From NCBI GenBank assembly GCA_021790935.1, contig JAJYFL010000001.1, positions 124,001 through 188,000 of the forward strand: DNA of 64,000 nt, read 5' to 3'. The notes under the pieces are model-generated. The model searched no databases. It saw only the letters and a program-made list of their open reading frames with translations, and was not told the origin of the DNA. Shown in pieces: positions 28,323-37,460 of this stretch; position 1 is the stretch's first letter; the number at the start of each line of letters is the position of its first letter. Made by a program: the position numbers and the translations under genes. The stretch is from a bacterium. GTDB taxonomy: Bacteria > Vulcanimicrobiota > Vulcanimicrobiia > Vulcanimicrobiales > Vulcanimicrobiaceae.

Positions 28323-30572
28323 ATGACCTCAAGCCTCCGGCGTGCTCGCGGCGCGCTTGTCCGGTGTGTAGGCCTCGCCCTCGCACTCACCTGCGCGGCG
28401 ACGCTGGCCTTCCCCCTTCCGGCGTCCTCGGCAACCGCGCCGAAGATCGTCAGCGTCGACATCTCCGGAAACGTGCACGTGCCCACCAGCGAGATCATGG
28501 CGGTCATTGCGGCCAAGCCCGGCATGACCTACGATCCAAAGATCGTGCAGGGCGACTTGCAGCGGATCTTCGCTCTGGGATACTTTGCAAACCAGGCTCC
28601 TCCGTTGATCCGCCCGCGTCCGGGCGGCATCGCGATCACCTACAGGGTCATCGAAAACCCGGTCATCAGCAAGATCGTCTTCTCGGGTAATACCCACGTG
28701 CCCAGCGACACGCTGCTGGCGCTCATGGATACGTCCGTCGGCCAGGTGCTCAATACCAATACCCTTCACGAAGATTTCATCAAAATCAACTCCTATTACG
28801 ATCGCATCGGGTACGGCGGACAGCTGCCGACGCACGTTACCAACGTCGACATCAACCCCACGACCGACGCGCTGACCATCGACATCCGCGAAGGGCTGAC
28901 GATCTCAAAGATCGAGATCGGCGGCGACCCGCTGCTGCCGCCGAGCGTCATCCTTCCCGCGCTCAACGTCAAACCGGGCCTCGAGTACTCGAGCGCGATG
29001 CGGAATAAAGACTATTCGGCGCTCGACAAGTTGTACGGCAAGTACGACCTCGTGCTGGGCGCCTTCGACGGCGGCATCGATCCCGCTACCATCGATCTCA
29101 AAGCCGGTACGGCTGCGGTGAAATACGACATTTACGTGGCGCGGGTCGCCGGCGTGATGATCACCGGCAACACCAAGACCAAAGACCAGGTGATCCGCCG
29201 CTACTTGAGCTTGCGCCCGGGGATGATCATCACCAAGAGCGCGATCCGGCGCGACCAGGAACGCCTAAATAACACCGGGTTCTTCGCCAAGGTCAATCTC
29301 ATCCCCAAGCCCGCTCCGAATCCCAAGACCGACCCGGGCGGCGTCGTGCTGGATTGGCAGGTCACCGAACAGCGGACCGCTCAAGCCAATATCGGTTTCG
29401 GGTATAGCGGCGGCATCGCCGGCCAGGGGCTCTACGGCACGCTCGGATACTCCGACAACAACCTTCACGGCACGGGCAACTCGGTTGGCCTGCAGTTCCA
29501 ACGCGGCGCCCGTACGTACCTGACGCAGGCGTCGGTCTCGATCCCCTACGTCGGCAATACGACGCAGTCGCAGAAGTACAGCCTCGCCGCCACGATTTTC
29601 GGGAACGGCTATACCTACTATTACCCGGTCTACGCAACGAGCACCGGCCCGAACCAGAAGACCATCCCGGTCACGCTGCTGCAGACCGGCAGCTCGCAGC
29701 TCATCAACGGCGTGGCGGCGACCAGCACCGCGAAGTCGGCAGGCATCTCGCTGACCATCGGGCGCCGCTTGACCGACTGGACGCAAGTGAGCGTGGGCCT
29801 CAACGCGCAGAACGTTTCGAACAGCACGACCGTGCCTTCGCCGTACTACTTCCAGAGTTCGCAACCCAACGTCTTACCGGGTCCGACGCCCGGGCCGCTG
29901 CAGAGCACGATCGCGACGACGGGCGGCTTCGGCATCAACGCCACCTCGATCGCGAACATCAATACGGGCGCGCCCTACCGCTTGAACTCCGTCACCATCG
30001 GCATCGGGACCAATCCCCAAGCGACGCTCGACGACATCTTCAACCCGCGGCGCGGCGGCAACGTATCGCTGTACGAAACCGTCAGCACGCCGTCGCTGGG
30101 CTCGGATTTCTCGTTCACCCAGACGAGTTTCGACGTGACGAAATTCCTGCCGGTGCTCAAGGACGCGACGCTCGGCTTCCACGCCCAGGTCCGGACCAGC
30201 AGCGGCGCCATTCCGCCGAGCATGCTCTATACCTTCGACGACCAGCAACTGCGTGGCTACGCGAACATCTACTACGGTACGGACACGACGCTCGGGCAGA
30301 TCGAGTTGCGGCAACCGGTGACACCCGACGGGAAGTTCGCGATCGCGTTGTTCGTCGACGAAGGTGGATTCCGCGTGCGCGGCGCCCAACCGCTACTCGA
30401 TCCCTACACAAACCGGATCACGGCCTACCCCGGTAACTGGGCGTACCGTGGCGACTATGGCATCGGCTTGCGTTTCGACGTTCCGCAGCTCGGTCTGCAC
30501 ACGATACGCATCGACTTCGCTCGCGGGGCCAACGGCATGCACACGAGTTTCGGCATCGGCCAGAGTTTCTAA
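28323..30572 (+). CDS. bamA: Outer membrane protein assembly factor BamA (Omp85)
   Basis: BamA inserts beta-barrel proteins into the outer membrane. After a signal peptide (VGLALALTCAATLAFPLPASSATA) come about four POTRA domains, recognisable by repeats such as ISGNVHVPTSEI, FSGNTHVPSDTL and ITGNTKTKDQVIRRYLSL. From about residue 340 a 16-strand-type barrel begins (ANIGFGYSGGIAGQG), ending GIGQSF with the terminal Phe signature. The ATG at 28323 was preferred because it gives a normal signal peptide; an ATG at 28284 adds 13 residues. Upstream, TACACT may be a -10 box. The ompH genes follow directly. Confidence 0.95.
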   Translation: MTSSLRRARGALVRCVGLALALTCAATLAFPLPASSATAPKIVSVDISGNVHVPTSEIMAVIAAKPGMTYDPKIVQGDLQRIFALGYFANQAPPLIRPRPGGIAITYRVIENPVISKIVFSGNTHVPSDTLLALMDTSVGQVLNTNTLHEDFIKINSYYDRIGYGGQLPTHVTNVDINPTTDALTIDIREGLTISKIEIGGDPLLPPSVILPALNVKPGLEYSSAMRNKDYSALDKLYGKYDLVLGAFDGGIDPATIDLKAGTAAVKYDIYVARVAGVMITGNTKTKDQVIRRYLSLRPGMIITKSAIRRDQERLNNTGFFAKVNLIPKPAPNPKTDPGGVVLDWQVTEQRTAQANIGFGYSGGIAGQGLYGTLGYSDNNLHGTGNSVGLQFQRGARTYLTQASVSIPYVGNTTQSQKYSLAATIFGNGYTYYYPVYATSTGPNQKTIPVTLLQTGSSQLINGVAATSTAKSAGISLTIGRRLTDWTQVSVGLNAQNVSNSTTVPSPYYFQSSQPNVLPGPTPGPLQSTIATTGGFGINATSIANINTGAPYRLNSVTIGIGTNPQATLDDIFNPRRGGNVSLYETVSTPSLGSDFSFTQTSFDVTKFLPVLKDATLGFHAQVRTSSGAIPPSMLYTFDDQQLRGYANIYYGTDTTLGQIELRQPVTPDGKFAIALFVDEGGFRVRGAQPLLDPYTNRITAYPGNWAYRGDYGIGLRFDVPQLGLHTIRIDFARGANGMHTSFGIGQSF

Positions 30573-30578
30573 GGAGCT

Positions 30579-31382
30579 ATGAATATTCGCAAGAAATTTG
30601 CAGTGCTGGGCGCGGCCGCGGCTCTCGCGTTCGCCTTCGCCCCCGTAGCGCTGGCTACGGACCTCACCGACGTCGGCTACATCGATCAAGCCGCGGTCGG
30701 CTCGCTCCCACAGTTCCAGAAGGCCAACGCCGAGATCGCGCAATACAAAGCGCAGCTCGATCAGCAGTTCTCGGCGGCGTCGAAGAGCGCCAAGTCGGAT
30801 GCAGACCGGGCGCGCATCGCACAGCAGTTCCAAAAGCGCTTTCTCGACGAGCAGCGCCGGGTGCTCGGGCCGCTCTTTGCGCGCGCTCAAACGGCGATCG
30901 CGCAGGTCAGCTCGAACAAGGGCCTTTCGGTCGTCGTTGACAAGCGCATCGTGATCTATGGCGGCCAGAATATCACCGCGAGCGTCATAAGCCTGATCCA
31001 GAGCCCGGGCCCCGTCGTGCCGCCCGTCAATACGCCGCCGCCCTCCGAGATCGGTTTCGTCGATCAGCTGCAGATCGATCAGGTCGCGAAGATCAAACAG
31101 GCCAACGACGCATTTCTCAAGTTTGCGAACGACCAGAAGCAGCAAACCGAAGCGCAGCTGGCGAAGGCGAAGACGCCGGCCGAGCGCGAGCAGATCGTCA
31201 AGACCTATCAGAGCACCATCAACGGCGAGCAGAAAAAGGTGCTGCAGCCGCTGGTCGACGAGACGAAACGCGCCATGGCCGATATCGCAAAGAAGAAGAA
31301 CCTGATACTCGTCATCGACCGGTCCGACGTCATCTACGGGGGCACGGACATCACCGCGGATGTCCAAAATGCGCTCAAGTAA
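30579..31382 (+). CDS. OmpH/Skp-like periplasmic chaperone with two tandem Skp modules
   Basis: The 267-residue product has a signal peptide ending near ALA, then two homologous Skp-like modules: about 30-140 (VGYIDQAAVGSL to VVVDKRIVIYGGQNITASV) and about 155-267 (IGFVDQLQIDQV to LVIDRSDVIYGGTDITADV), joined by a Pro-rich linker. Skp/OmpH chaperones hold unfolded outer-membrane proteins before BamA, and each Skp chain normally has one module and trimerises. The duplication is visible in the repeated IYGG-IT motif. The gene starts seven bases after bamA. Confidence 0.88.
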   Translation: MNIRKKFAVLGAAAALAFAFAPVALATDLTDVGYIDQAAVGSLPQFQKANAEIAQYKAQLDQQFSAASKSAKSDADRARIAQQFQKRFLDEQRRVLGPLFARAQTAIAQVSSNKGLSVVVDKRIVIYGGQNITASVISLIQSPGPVVPPVNTPPPSEIGFVDQLQIDQVAKIKQANDAFLKFANDQKQQTEAQLAKAKTPAEREQIVKTYQSTINGEQKKVLQPLVDETKRAMADIAKKKNLILVIDRSDVIYGGTDITADVQNALK

Positions 31383-32670
31383 CCTGCCCGCAGCCGCGCT
31401 GGCGCTTGCGCTGGTGCTCCTCTCAGGCTGCAGCCGCCCGCTCGACGTCAACGCGCCGAACGTGCGCGGCATCGGCTACGTGCGGCTGGCGGAGGTCGTA
31501 AAGGCGCACCCGCTCTATCCGCAACTCTCACAAATCAACGACGACATCGCAGCGCTGCGGCTGCAGCCCATCGCGCCGTCCCTTCCCAAGACCGGCGCGG
31601 AGATCGCGGCGCAAAGCAAGCAGCTGGACCGCGAACTGAAGGCCGCACAGGACCGGGCGACGGCGCTACTGCAGAGCAAGGAGCAGACGTATTCAAGTCG
31701 CGAGCAGGCCGCGATTCACGCCGCGCTGGTCGCGGCGGGCGAAGCCGGCGCCGGCGCGCAATCGGCGCGCTCCATGCAGACGGTTACCGCGCAGCAGGCG
31801 GGCGAGGTAACCGCGCAAGCCAATCGAGACTTCGAGGCCTACCAGCAGAGCGTCATCGCCCAGGATCAAGCGGCGGTAACGGCGATCGGGCATCAGCTTT
31901 CCGTAGAGGCGGACCGTAAGTATCGATTGCGCGCACAGCAATTGCAGGAAAAAGAATCGCAGCTCTCTCTCGAGCTCTCGCAGCGCCATGCCGCCGAGCG
32001 GCTGGATCTACGGACGAAACTCTCGAATCTCGTGCTCGACAGCGCCACGCGCAAGAAGTACCAGTCGGAGCTGGCTGCGCTCGACCGCAAGGAATCGGCC
32101 GTTCTCGGTGCGCAGCGCGTCCGCGATCAGCGAGTGCTGGCGGCGTACCGGCAGCGATTGCAGGGGGAGACGCAGGCCGCCATCGCCCGGCAGGCCGCCG
32201 CAATCCACGCACAGACGCGAGCCAAGATCGCCGCCCGCCGCAGCGAAGTCGGCGCGAAGATCGCCTCGCGGATTCAAGGGCTGGCGCCGCAGCCTCTGCC
32301 GTCAGATCTTCCGGCGGCGACGCGCGCGAAGATCGCGCAGATCGACAAGATGTTCAAAACGAAGTTTCAGGCCGACGCGCAAAAAACGATCGCGGATTAC
32401 GAAACCACCAAAGCGGATTTGGACGCGCGCTACGCGGCGCTGCACGGCGCCGCCGGCGGCATCAGCGGCGCGGCGGCCGCGCAAATCTATCAACTGAACC
32501 AACAGCGAGCAAAACTCTACGCGCAGATCGTCGCGCAGGTTCGGCGCGAGGCTGCGCGCGTCGCCGCCGAGCGTGGCCTGAAAATCGTCTTCGTCAACGT
32601 CGAGGCGGCGCCGGGCGGCGTCGATCTCACCGGCGCCGTCAAAAAGGATATAGAGAGCGTACACCAGTGA
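31369..32670 (+). CDS. Long OmpH/Skp-like lipoprotein with extended coiled coil
   Basis: The 433-residue product begins with a lipoprotein signal (LALVLLSGC, lipidation at Cys21). An OmpH-like start (IGYVRLAEVVKAHPLY), about 300 residues of Ala/Gln/Arg-rich coiled coil and an OmpH-like end (GLKIVFVNVEAAPGGVDLTGAV) follow. It is two to three times the length of normal Skp, so it may form a long tentacle or spacer anchored in a membrane. It overlaps the upstream gene by 14 bases; an ATG at 31360 is an alternative start. Confidence 0.78.
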   Translation: MRSSNLPAAALALALVLLSGCSRPLDVNAPNVRGIGYVRLAEVVKAHPLYPQLSQINDDIAALRLQPIAPSLPKTGAEIAAQSKQLDRELKAAQDRATALLQSKEQTYSSREQAAIHAALVAAGEAGAGAQSARSMQTVTAQQAGEVTAQANRDFEAYQQSVIAQDQAAVTAIGHQLSVEADRKYRLRAQQLQEKESQLSLELSQRHAAERLDLRTKLSNLVLDSATRKKYQSELAALDRKESAVLGAQRVRDQRVLAAYRQRLQGETQAAIARQAAAIHAQTRAKIAARRSEVGAKIASRIQGLAPQPLPSDLPAATRAKIAQIDKMFKTKFQADAQKTIADYETTKADLDARYAALHGAAGGISGAAAAQIYQLNQQRAKLYAQIVAQVRREAARVAAERGLKIVFVNVEAAPGGVDLTGAVKKDIESVHQ

Positions 32671-33074
32671 AATTACGAACGATACTTCTTACGGTCGCGG
32701 CAGCGGCCGTGCTCGCCGGATGCTCCGGCGGCTCGCGCAGCCCCATCGGACTCGTCGACGTTCAACGCCTGACCTCCAACTGGCCGAAATACATCAACTA
32801 TCAAAACCAGTTGGTTGCCGACGAGCAGGCCATCTCCTCGAGCAAGGCATCGGTCTCGCAGAAGCGCCTGCAGGCAATGCAGTTAGAGAAGCGTTATGCG
32901 GGAATACAGAACGAACTCGTCAAGGAAGTGCGCGATGCGGCCACGCAAGTCGCCCACGAAGAAAACATGAAACTCGTGGTAACGCGCGAGTTCGTCGGGT
33001 ACGGCGGGACCGATATAACGCCGGAGGTCGAGAAGATCCTCGGAATTACCGAGAAGGCAACGCCGTCGCCGTAA
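32667..33074 (+). CDS. OmpH/Skp-like lipoprotein
   Basis: The 135-residue product has a lipoprotein signal (LAGC, Cys19) and one OmpH/Skp module: IGLVDVQRLTSNWPKY, a helical arm, then LVVTREFVGYGGTDITPEVEKIL. The end closely resembles both modules of the gene at 30579. The GTG start overlaps the upstream stop as GTGA. It is the third consecutive Skp-like gene between bamA and lpxD, a position where most bacteria have one. Confidence 0.85.
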   Translation: MKLRTILLTVAAAAVLAGCSGGSRSPIGLVDVQRLTSNWPKYINYQNQLVADEQAISSSKASVSQKRLQAMQLEKRYAGIQNELVKEVRDAATQVAHEENMKLVVTREFVGYGGTDITPEVEKILGITEKATPSP

Positions 33075-33081
33075 CGCGGTG

Positions 33082-33209
33082 CTAGGAGGCTGTCGAAGTT
33101 GAGCCGTTTTCGGATTTGGTGCCGAATTTTGTTCGGAGACGAGCAACGAAGTATTCGGGCAAAAGGCGGCCCAAAGGCGGAAACGTGCTTAACTCCGACA
33201 GCCTCCTAG
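33082..33209. repeat. Dispersed inverted-repeat element, copy 2 (complete, 128 bp)
   Basis: The left end CTAGGAGGCTGTCGAAGTT is matched by the right end (complement of AACTCCGACAGCCTCCTAG) with one mismatch over 19 bases, giving terminal inverted repeats on a 128-base unit with no coding capacity of its own. The first 88 bases align to 22805-22892. The right terminal repeat contains the probable lpxD start region, so the element contributes the first LpxD residues. No clear target-site duplication was seen. Confidence 0.75.
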
Positions 33210-34228
33210 GTACGCTGCAGGAGCTCGCGGCTCTCGTCGACGGCCGCGTCGTCGGCGACGGCGCCACGCCGGTCTCGCGCATCGGCGCCGTGGACGAAGC
33301 GGACGCCGGCACGCTGACCTTTGCGACCAGCGAGGCCTACCTCGGAGCGGCGCTGGCGTCGAAGGCCGCCGCGGTGCTCGTCGACGAAGCGCTGCTCACC
33401 GGCGAGCCGCGGGAGAAACCGCTGCTAGCCGTTCGCTCCGCCCGCGTCGCGCTCGCCCGGCTCCTGCGGGCGTTCGACCGGCCGCGCTCGAGCGGTCCCT
33501 TTCGTCACCCAAGCGCCGTCGTGGATCCCAGCGCGGTCATCGGCGACGAAGTCTACATCGGTGCGAACGTCTACGTCGGACCCGGCGCTCGCGTGGGAGC
33601 GCGTAGCGTTCTGGAGGCCGGTGCGCACGTCGGCGCCGCGGCGAGCCTCGGCGAAGCGGCGCTGTTGTCCCCGCGCGCCATGCTGCTCGACGGCTGCACG
33701 GCGGGCGACCGCGTGATCCTTCACCCGGGTGCCGTGGTCGGCAGCGACGGGTTCGGGTACGTCTTTCTCGACGGACACTTCGAGCGGATTCCACAGGTCG
33801 GCAACGTCGTGCTGGAAGACGACGTGGAGATCGGCGCGAACAGCTGCGTGGACCGCGCGCAGACCGGAAGCACGCGCATCGGGCGGGGAACCAAGGTCGA
33901 CAACCTCTGCCACATCGGCCACAACTGCCGGATCGGCTCGCACAGCGCCTTTGCCGCGCTGGTCGGCCTCGCCGGGAGCACGATCGTCGGCGACTTCGTA
34001 CAGGTCGGCGGCCAAGCCGGCTTCAAAGGGCATATCACCATCGGATCGCGTGCGAAAATCGCCGGCCAGAGCGCCGTCTGGGGCGACGTGCCCGACGACG
34101 CGTTTGTCGGCGGCCACCCCGCGCGCCCGCAGCGCGAGACGCTTCGGCGAGAGGTCATGGTCAGAAACCTGCCTAAGCTGGTTGCCCGTGTGGATGCTCT
34201 CGAAGCCGACAAAAAAAAGCCCGGCTAG
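33185..34228 (+). CDS. lpxD: UDP-3-O-acylglucosamine N-acyltransferase LpxD
   Basis: LpxD adds the second acyl chain (N-linked) in lipid A synthesis. After an N-terminal uridine-binding domain (LQELAALVDGRVVGDG), a left-handed parallel beta-helix of hexapeptide repeats begins near VDPSAVIGDEVYIGANVYVG. The catalytic region HPGAVVGSDGFGYVF and DNLCHIGHNCRIG are conserved. The GTG at 33185 was chosen because the family N-terminus follows at once; it lies in the right terminal repeat of the element at 33082-33209. A TTG at 33116 would add 23 element-derived residues. The product has 347 residues. Confidence 0.93.
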   Translation: MLNSDSLLGTLQELAALVDGRVVGDGATPVSRIGAVDEADAGTLTFATSEAYLGAALASKAAAVLVDEALLTGEPREKPLLAVRSARVALARLLRAFDRPRSSGPFRHPSAVVDPSAVIGDEVYIGANVYVGPGARVGARSVLEAGAHVGAAASLGEAALLSPRAMLLDGCTAGDRVILHPGAVVGSDGFGYVFLDGHFERIPQVGNVVLEDDVEIGANSCVDRAQTGSTRIGRGTKVDNLCHIGHNCRIGSHSAFAALVGLAGSTIVGDFVQVGGQAGFKGHITIGSRAKIAGQSAVWGDVPDDAFVGGHPARPQRETLRREVMVRNLPKLVARVDALEADKKKPG

Positions 34229-34249
34229 GCGGGCGCCGGTCTCCGGCGC

Positions 34250-35095
34250 GTGATACGCTACCAGTCGACGCTACGCGACGCCATCGTCATCGAGGGCGCT
34301 GGGCTCCACACCGGAGTGCCGTGCCGAATCGAGATGCGGCCGGCGCCTCCCGATACGGGCTTGCTCTTCCGATTGGACGGAGGCGCCCGCTTCCCGGCCA
34401 CCGCTGAGTACGTTGTCGAAACGGCGCGCGCAACCGTTCTCGGCTACGACGGCGCGACGGTATCGACGGTCGAACACCTGCTGGCGGCCCTCTTCGGCAT
34501 GGGCGTTTCGAACGCGTATCTCGACGTATCCGGGCCGGAGATCCCGGTTGCCGACGGCAGCGCCAAGACCTTCGCCGACGCCATCGCGCAGAGCGGCATC
34601 GCCTCGCAGCGCGAGCCGCGCGAGCGCTTCACCATCGCCGAGCCCACGTTCGTTCGCGACGGCGACCGCGCGATCGTCATCTTGCCCGCCTCGAAGTTTC
34701 GCGTAAAGTTCGTCGCCGATTTCGCGCCGCCGGTAGGCACGCAATACTTCGACTCCGAGATTACCCCCGAGATCTTTCATCGGGAAGTCGCCGCGGCGCG
34801 CACTTTCGGCTACCTCCACGAAGTGGAGGCGCTCCGCCGGCGCGGCCTGGCGCGCGGCGGAACCATGGAGAACGCCGTCGTCTTCGATGCCGGCGGGCCG
34901 ATGCAGCCGCTGCGCTGGCCCAACGAAATCGTGCGGCATAAGGTGCTCGATCTTCTCGGCGACTTCGCGCTGCTCGGTGCCTTTCCGCAGTTCGAGGTTA
35001 TCGCGATCAAGAGCGGACACAAATTGCACTGCATCGCCACCCGCGAACTGCGCAAACGGATCGGGAGCGCGCTGCTCTCCACGAAGGTACGCTGA
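34250..35095 (+). CDS. lpxC: UDP-3-O-acyl-N-acetylglucosamine deacetylase LpxC
   Basis: LpxC is the zinc enzyme that commits UDP-acyl-GlcNAc to lipid A. Zinc ligands are visible as His76 in STVEHLLAAL and His230 and Asp234 in RHKVLDLLGD, with the catalytic His257 in SGHKLH. The start EGAGLHTGVP is canonical. The product has 281 residues, within the normal range, with a GTG start. The unit here is a stand-alone LpxC, not the LpxC-FabZ fusion of Bacteroidetes, although fabZ overlaps its stop as TGATG. Confidence 0.95.
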   Translation: MIRYQSTLRDAIVIEGAGLHTGVPCRIEMRPAPPDTGLLFRLDGGARFPATAEYVVETARATVLGYDGATVSTVEHLLAALFGMGVSNAYLDVSGPEIPVADGSAKTFADAIAQSGIASQREPRERFTIAEPTFVRDGDRAIVILPASKFRVKFVADFAPPVGTQYFDSEITPEIFHREVAAARTFGYLHEVEALRRRGLARGGTMENAVVFDAGGPMQPLRWPNEIVRHKVLDLLGDFALLGAFPQFEVIAIKSGHKLHCIATRELRKRIGSALLSTKVR

Positions 35096-35568
35096 TGCCT
35101 CAGCTCGACATCCGGCAGATTATGGAGATCCTGCCCCACCGCTATCCGATTCTGCTGGTGGATCGCATCGTCGAGCTCGAGCCCGGCGTGCGGGCGCTCG
35201 GATATAAGAACGTAACGAACAACGAGCCCGTCTTTACGGGGCATTTCCCCGGGAATCCGCTCTTGCCCGGCGTCTACATGATCGAGGCGCTCGCGCAGCT
35301 CGGCGGCTGCGTCGTACTCGAACCGGGCGAATTCTCGCGGAAGACGCCGTATCTGGCCGGCATCGAGCGCGCGAAATTTCGCCGCCCCGTCGTGCCCGGC
35401 GACAAACTCATGATGGAAGTGACGCTGGTCAAACACAAGCGCAACATCGGTTGGGTGAACGCCGAGGCGCGAGTCGACGGTCAGCTCGTATGCTCGGCCG
35501 ACCTGATGTTCTCGATCGCCTCCGACCCGCGCATGTTCGGCGCGGATAGCACCGTCTTGCACGCCTGA
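35095..35568 (+). CDS. fabZ: 3-hydroxyacyl-ACP dehydratase FabZ
   Basis: FabZ dehydrates 3-hydroxyacyl-ACP in fatty-acid elongation and competes with LpxA for the same acyl donor, which explains its place here. The 157-residue hotdog-fold product has LPHRYPILLVDRI, the catalytic His50 in FTGHFPGNPLLPGV and Glu64 in YMIEALAQLGG. It overlaps lpxC and lpxA by one base on each side, so the three products are probably made in balanced amounts. Confidence 0.95.
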   Translation: MPQLDIRQIMEILPHRYPILLVDRIVELEPGVRALGYKNVTNNEPVFTGHFPGNPLLPGVYMIEALAQLGGCVVLEPGEFSRKTPYLAGIERAKFRRPVVPGDKLMMEVTLVKHKRNIGWVNAEARVDGQLVCSADLMFSIASDPRMFGADSTVLHA

Positions 35569-36338
35569 TGATCCATCCGACCGCCATCGTTCATCCAAAC
35601 GCCAGGATCGACCGCGGCGTCGAGATCGGCCCGTACTGCATCGTAGGCGAACACGTGAGCGTGGGTACGGGGACGGTCCTGCAGGCGCACGTCGTCATCA
35701 ACGGATGGACCGAGATCGGCGAGGGCTGCGAGATCTATCCGTTCGCCTCTATCGGCGCCGCCTCGCAGGATCGCAAATACGAGGGCGAGCGCGCCTGCAC
35801 CAGGATCGGAGACCGCACCACCGTGCGCGAGTACGTGAGCATCCAGCGTGCGACCGGCGAAAATCAAGTCACCGCCGTAGGCGACGACTGCCTGCTGCTC
35901 GCCTACGTGCATATCGCGCATAACTGTCTGGTCGGCAACGGGGTCACGATGAGCAATCTCGCGCAGCTCGCCGGGCACTGCGTCATAGGCGACAACGCGA
36001 CCGTCGGCGGCATGGCCGGGCTGCATCAGTTCACGCGGATCGGCCGGCATGCGTTCGTCGGCGGCGACAGCAAGTTGACGCGCGACCTGCCGCCGTTTTT
36101 TTTGTGCGACGGCAATCCGGCGCAGACGCGCGGAGTCAATAGCGTGGGGCTGCGCCGCGCCGGCTTCCCCGCCGAAGACCGTGCCGAGATCAAGAGATTC
36201 TACAAACTCTTGTATCGATCGAACCTGAACTTGTCCCAAGCCATCGAAGCGATGAAGGCCGAGGTCCAAACGGATTCGGGGCGCGAGATCGTTGCGTTTC
36301 TCGAGGCGGAGTCGCAACTAGGCGTTTTACTGAAGTAG
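35568..36338 (+). CDS. lpxA: UDP-N-acetylglucosamine acyltransferase LpxA
   Basis: LpxA carries out the first step of lipid A synthesis, the O-acylation of UDP-GlcNAc by 3-hydroxyacyl-ACP. The 256-residue product starts with HPTAIVHPNARID, continues as hexapeptide repeats of the beta-helix and has the catalytic His118 in YVHIAHNCLVGN. The helical C-terminus (KRFYKLLYRSNLNLSQAIEAM) is typical. It is followed six bases later by lpxB. Confidence 0.96.
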   Translation: MIHPTAIVHPNARIDRGVEIGPYCIVGEHVSVGTGTVLQAHVVINGWTEIGEGCEIYPFASIGAASQDRKYEGERACTRIGDRTTVREYVSIQRATGENQVTAVGDDCLLLAYVHIAHNCLVGNGVTMSNLAQLAGHCVIGDNATVGGMAGLHQFTRIGRHAFVGGDSKLTRDLPPFFLCDGNPAQTRGVNSVGLRRAGFPAEDRAEIKRFYKLLYRSNLNLSQAIEAMKAEVQTDSGREIVAFLEAESQLGVLLK

Positions 36339-36344
36339 CCGCCG

Positions 36345-37460
36345 ATGCGCTATTTTCTCTCGACCGGCGAGGCGTCGGGCGAGCTCGCCGCAACGCTTCT
36401 CGCACGGGCGATCGCGGCGATCGACGGCGACGCGGCGTTCGAGGGTATCGGGTCGAACCGCATGCGGGAAGCGGGCGTCGATCTGTGGCGCGATAATGCG
36501 GGCTGGGCAAGCATGGGACCGCTGGCCGCGATCCCGCGCATTCCGGCGCTCCTCGCGACGATGTACCGGACGGCAGCGCACGTCCGGCGCACGCAGCCCG
36601 ATGCGGTCGTGCTGGTCGATTTCGGGGCGTTCAATCTGCGATTGGCCAAGCGGCTGCGCCGCCTCGGGTATGCCAAGCCGATCCTGGACCTCTATCCGCC
36701 TGCAACGTGGCTGGACGACCCGAAGCGCGCCCGCGAGGTCGCCGGCGTTGCCACGGCGATAACCGCCTTCGAACACCAGCGAGATTTTTACCGGTCGCTC
36801 GGGCTGCCGGTCCAATACTTCGGGCACCCGCTCGCCGGGCGCTACGAGATGCGGCCGCCGCGGGCGGCACCGGCCGCCGACGGCGGCACCGTGGCGCTGC
36901 TCCCGGGGAGCCGTTCGGGGGAGCTGCACTATCATGTGCCCGTCCTGCTCGAGGCCTACGCGCGCCTGAAGGCCCGGCGCCCGGCGCTGCGAGGAGTCGC
37001 CGGCGCCGCCGACGATCGCAGCGAGCGCTCGCTGCGAGCCGCGATCGCGCGCTTCGGCTCCGCCGATATCGAAGTCGCGCGCGGAGCCATCGCAGCGTTG
37101 CGCGATGCGGACGCGGCCTGGGTCGCTTCGGGCACGGCGGTTCTGGAGACCGCGCTCAGCGGGGTGCCGGCCGCCGTGCTCTACGTTATCTCGCCCCTGC
37201 TGGCCGGCCATGCGCGCCGCGTCTACCCCGGGAGGCATATCGCGCTGCCCAACCTGGTGCTCGGACGCGAGGTGGTGCCGGAGTTCTTGCAGGAGCGCGC
37301 CACAGCAGAGAACTTAGAGCGCGTGATGGAGGGACTGCTGCGCGACCCGTTCGGGCAATACGCCGGGCTCGTGGATCTGCGAACGGCGCTGGGCCCGCCC
37401 GACGCGCTCGCGCGCTGCGCGGCATTCGCCGTCGCTCTGGCGAAGAGCCATCGCGCGTGA
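36345..37460 (+). CDS. lpxB: Lipid-A-disaccharide synthase LpxB
   Basis: LpxB is a family GT19 glycosyltransferase that joins UDP-diacylglucosamine to lipid X. The 371-residue product has the family start FLSTGEASGELAATLLA, FEGIGSNRMREAG, VLVDFGAFNLRLA, HPLAGRY and the donor-site LLPGSRSGEL. The usual Pro is present in PATWLDDPKR, where many LpxB have a Trp-rich segment. The stop overlaps the next start as GTGA. A second, more distant relative follows at 38221. Confidence 0.92.
   Translation: MRYFLSTGEASGELAATLLARAIAAIDGDAAFEGIGSNRMREAGVDLWRDNAGWASMGPLAAIPRIPALLATMYRTAAHVRRTQPDAVVLVDFGAFNLRLAKRLRRLGYAKPILDLYPPATWLDDPKRAREVAGVATAITAFEHQRDFYRSLGLPVQYFGHPLAGRYEMRPPRAAPAADGGTVALLPGSRSGELHYHVPVLLEAYARLKARRPALRGVAGAADDRSERSLRAAIARFGSADIEVARGAIAALRDADAAWVASGTAVLETALSGVPAAVLYVISPLLAGHARRVYPGRHIALPNLVLGREVVPEFLQERATAENLERVMEGLLRDPFGQYAGLVDLRTALGPPDALARCAAFAVALAKSHRA

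Noticed and set aside
33116-33184. Longer LpxD start at TTG 33116
   Set aside because: The extra 23 residues are encoded wholly by the inverted-repeat element and do not resemble LpxD N-termini; the GTG at 33185 is adjacent to the family homology.
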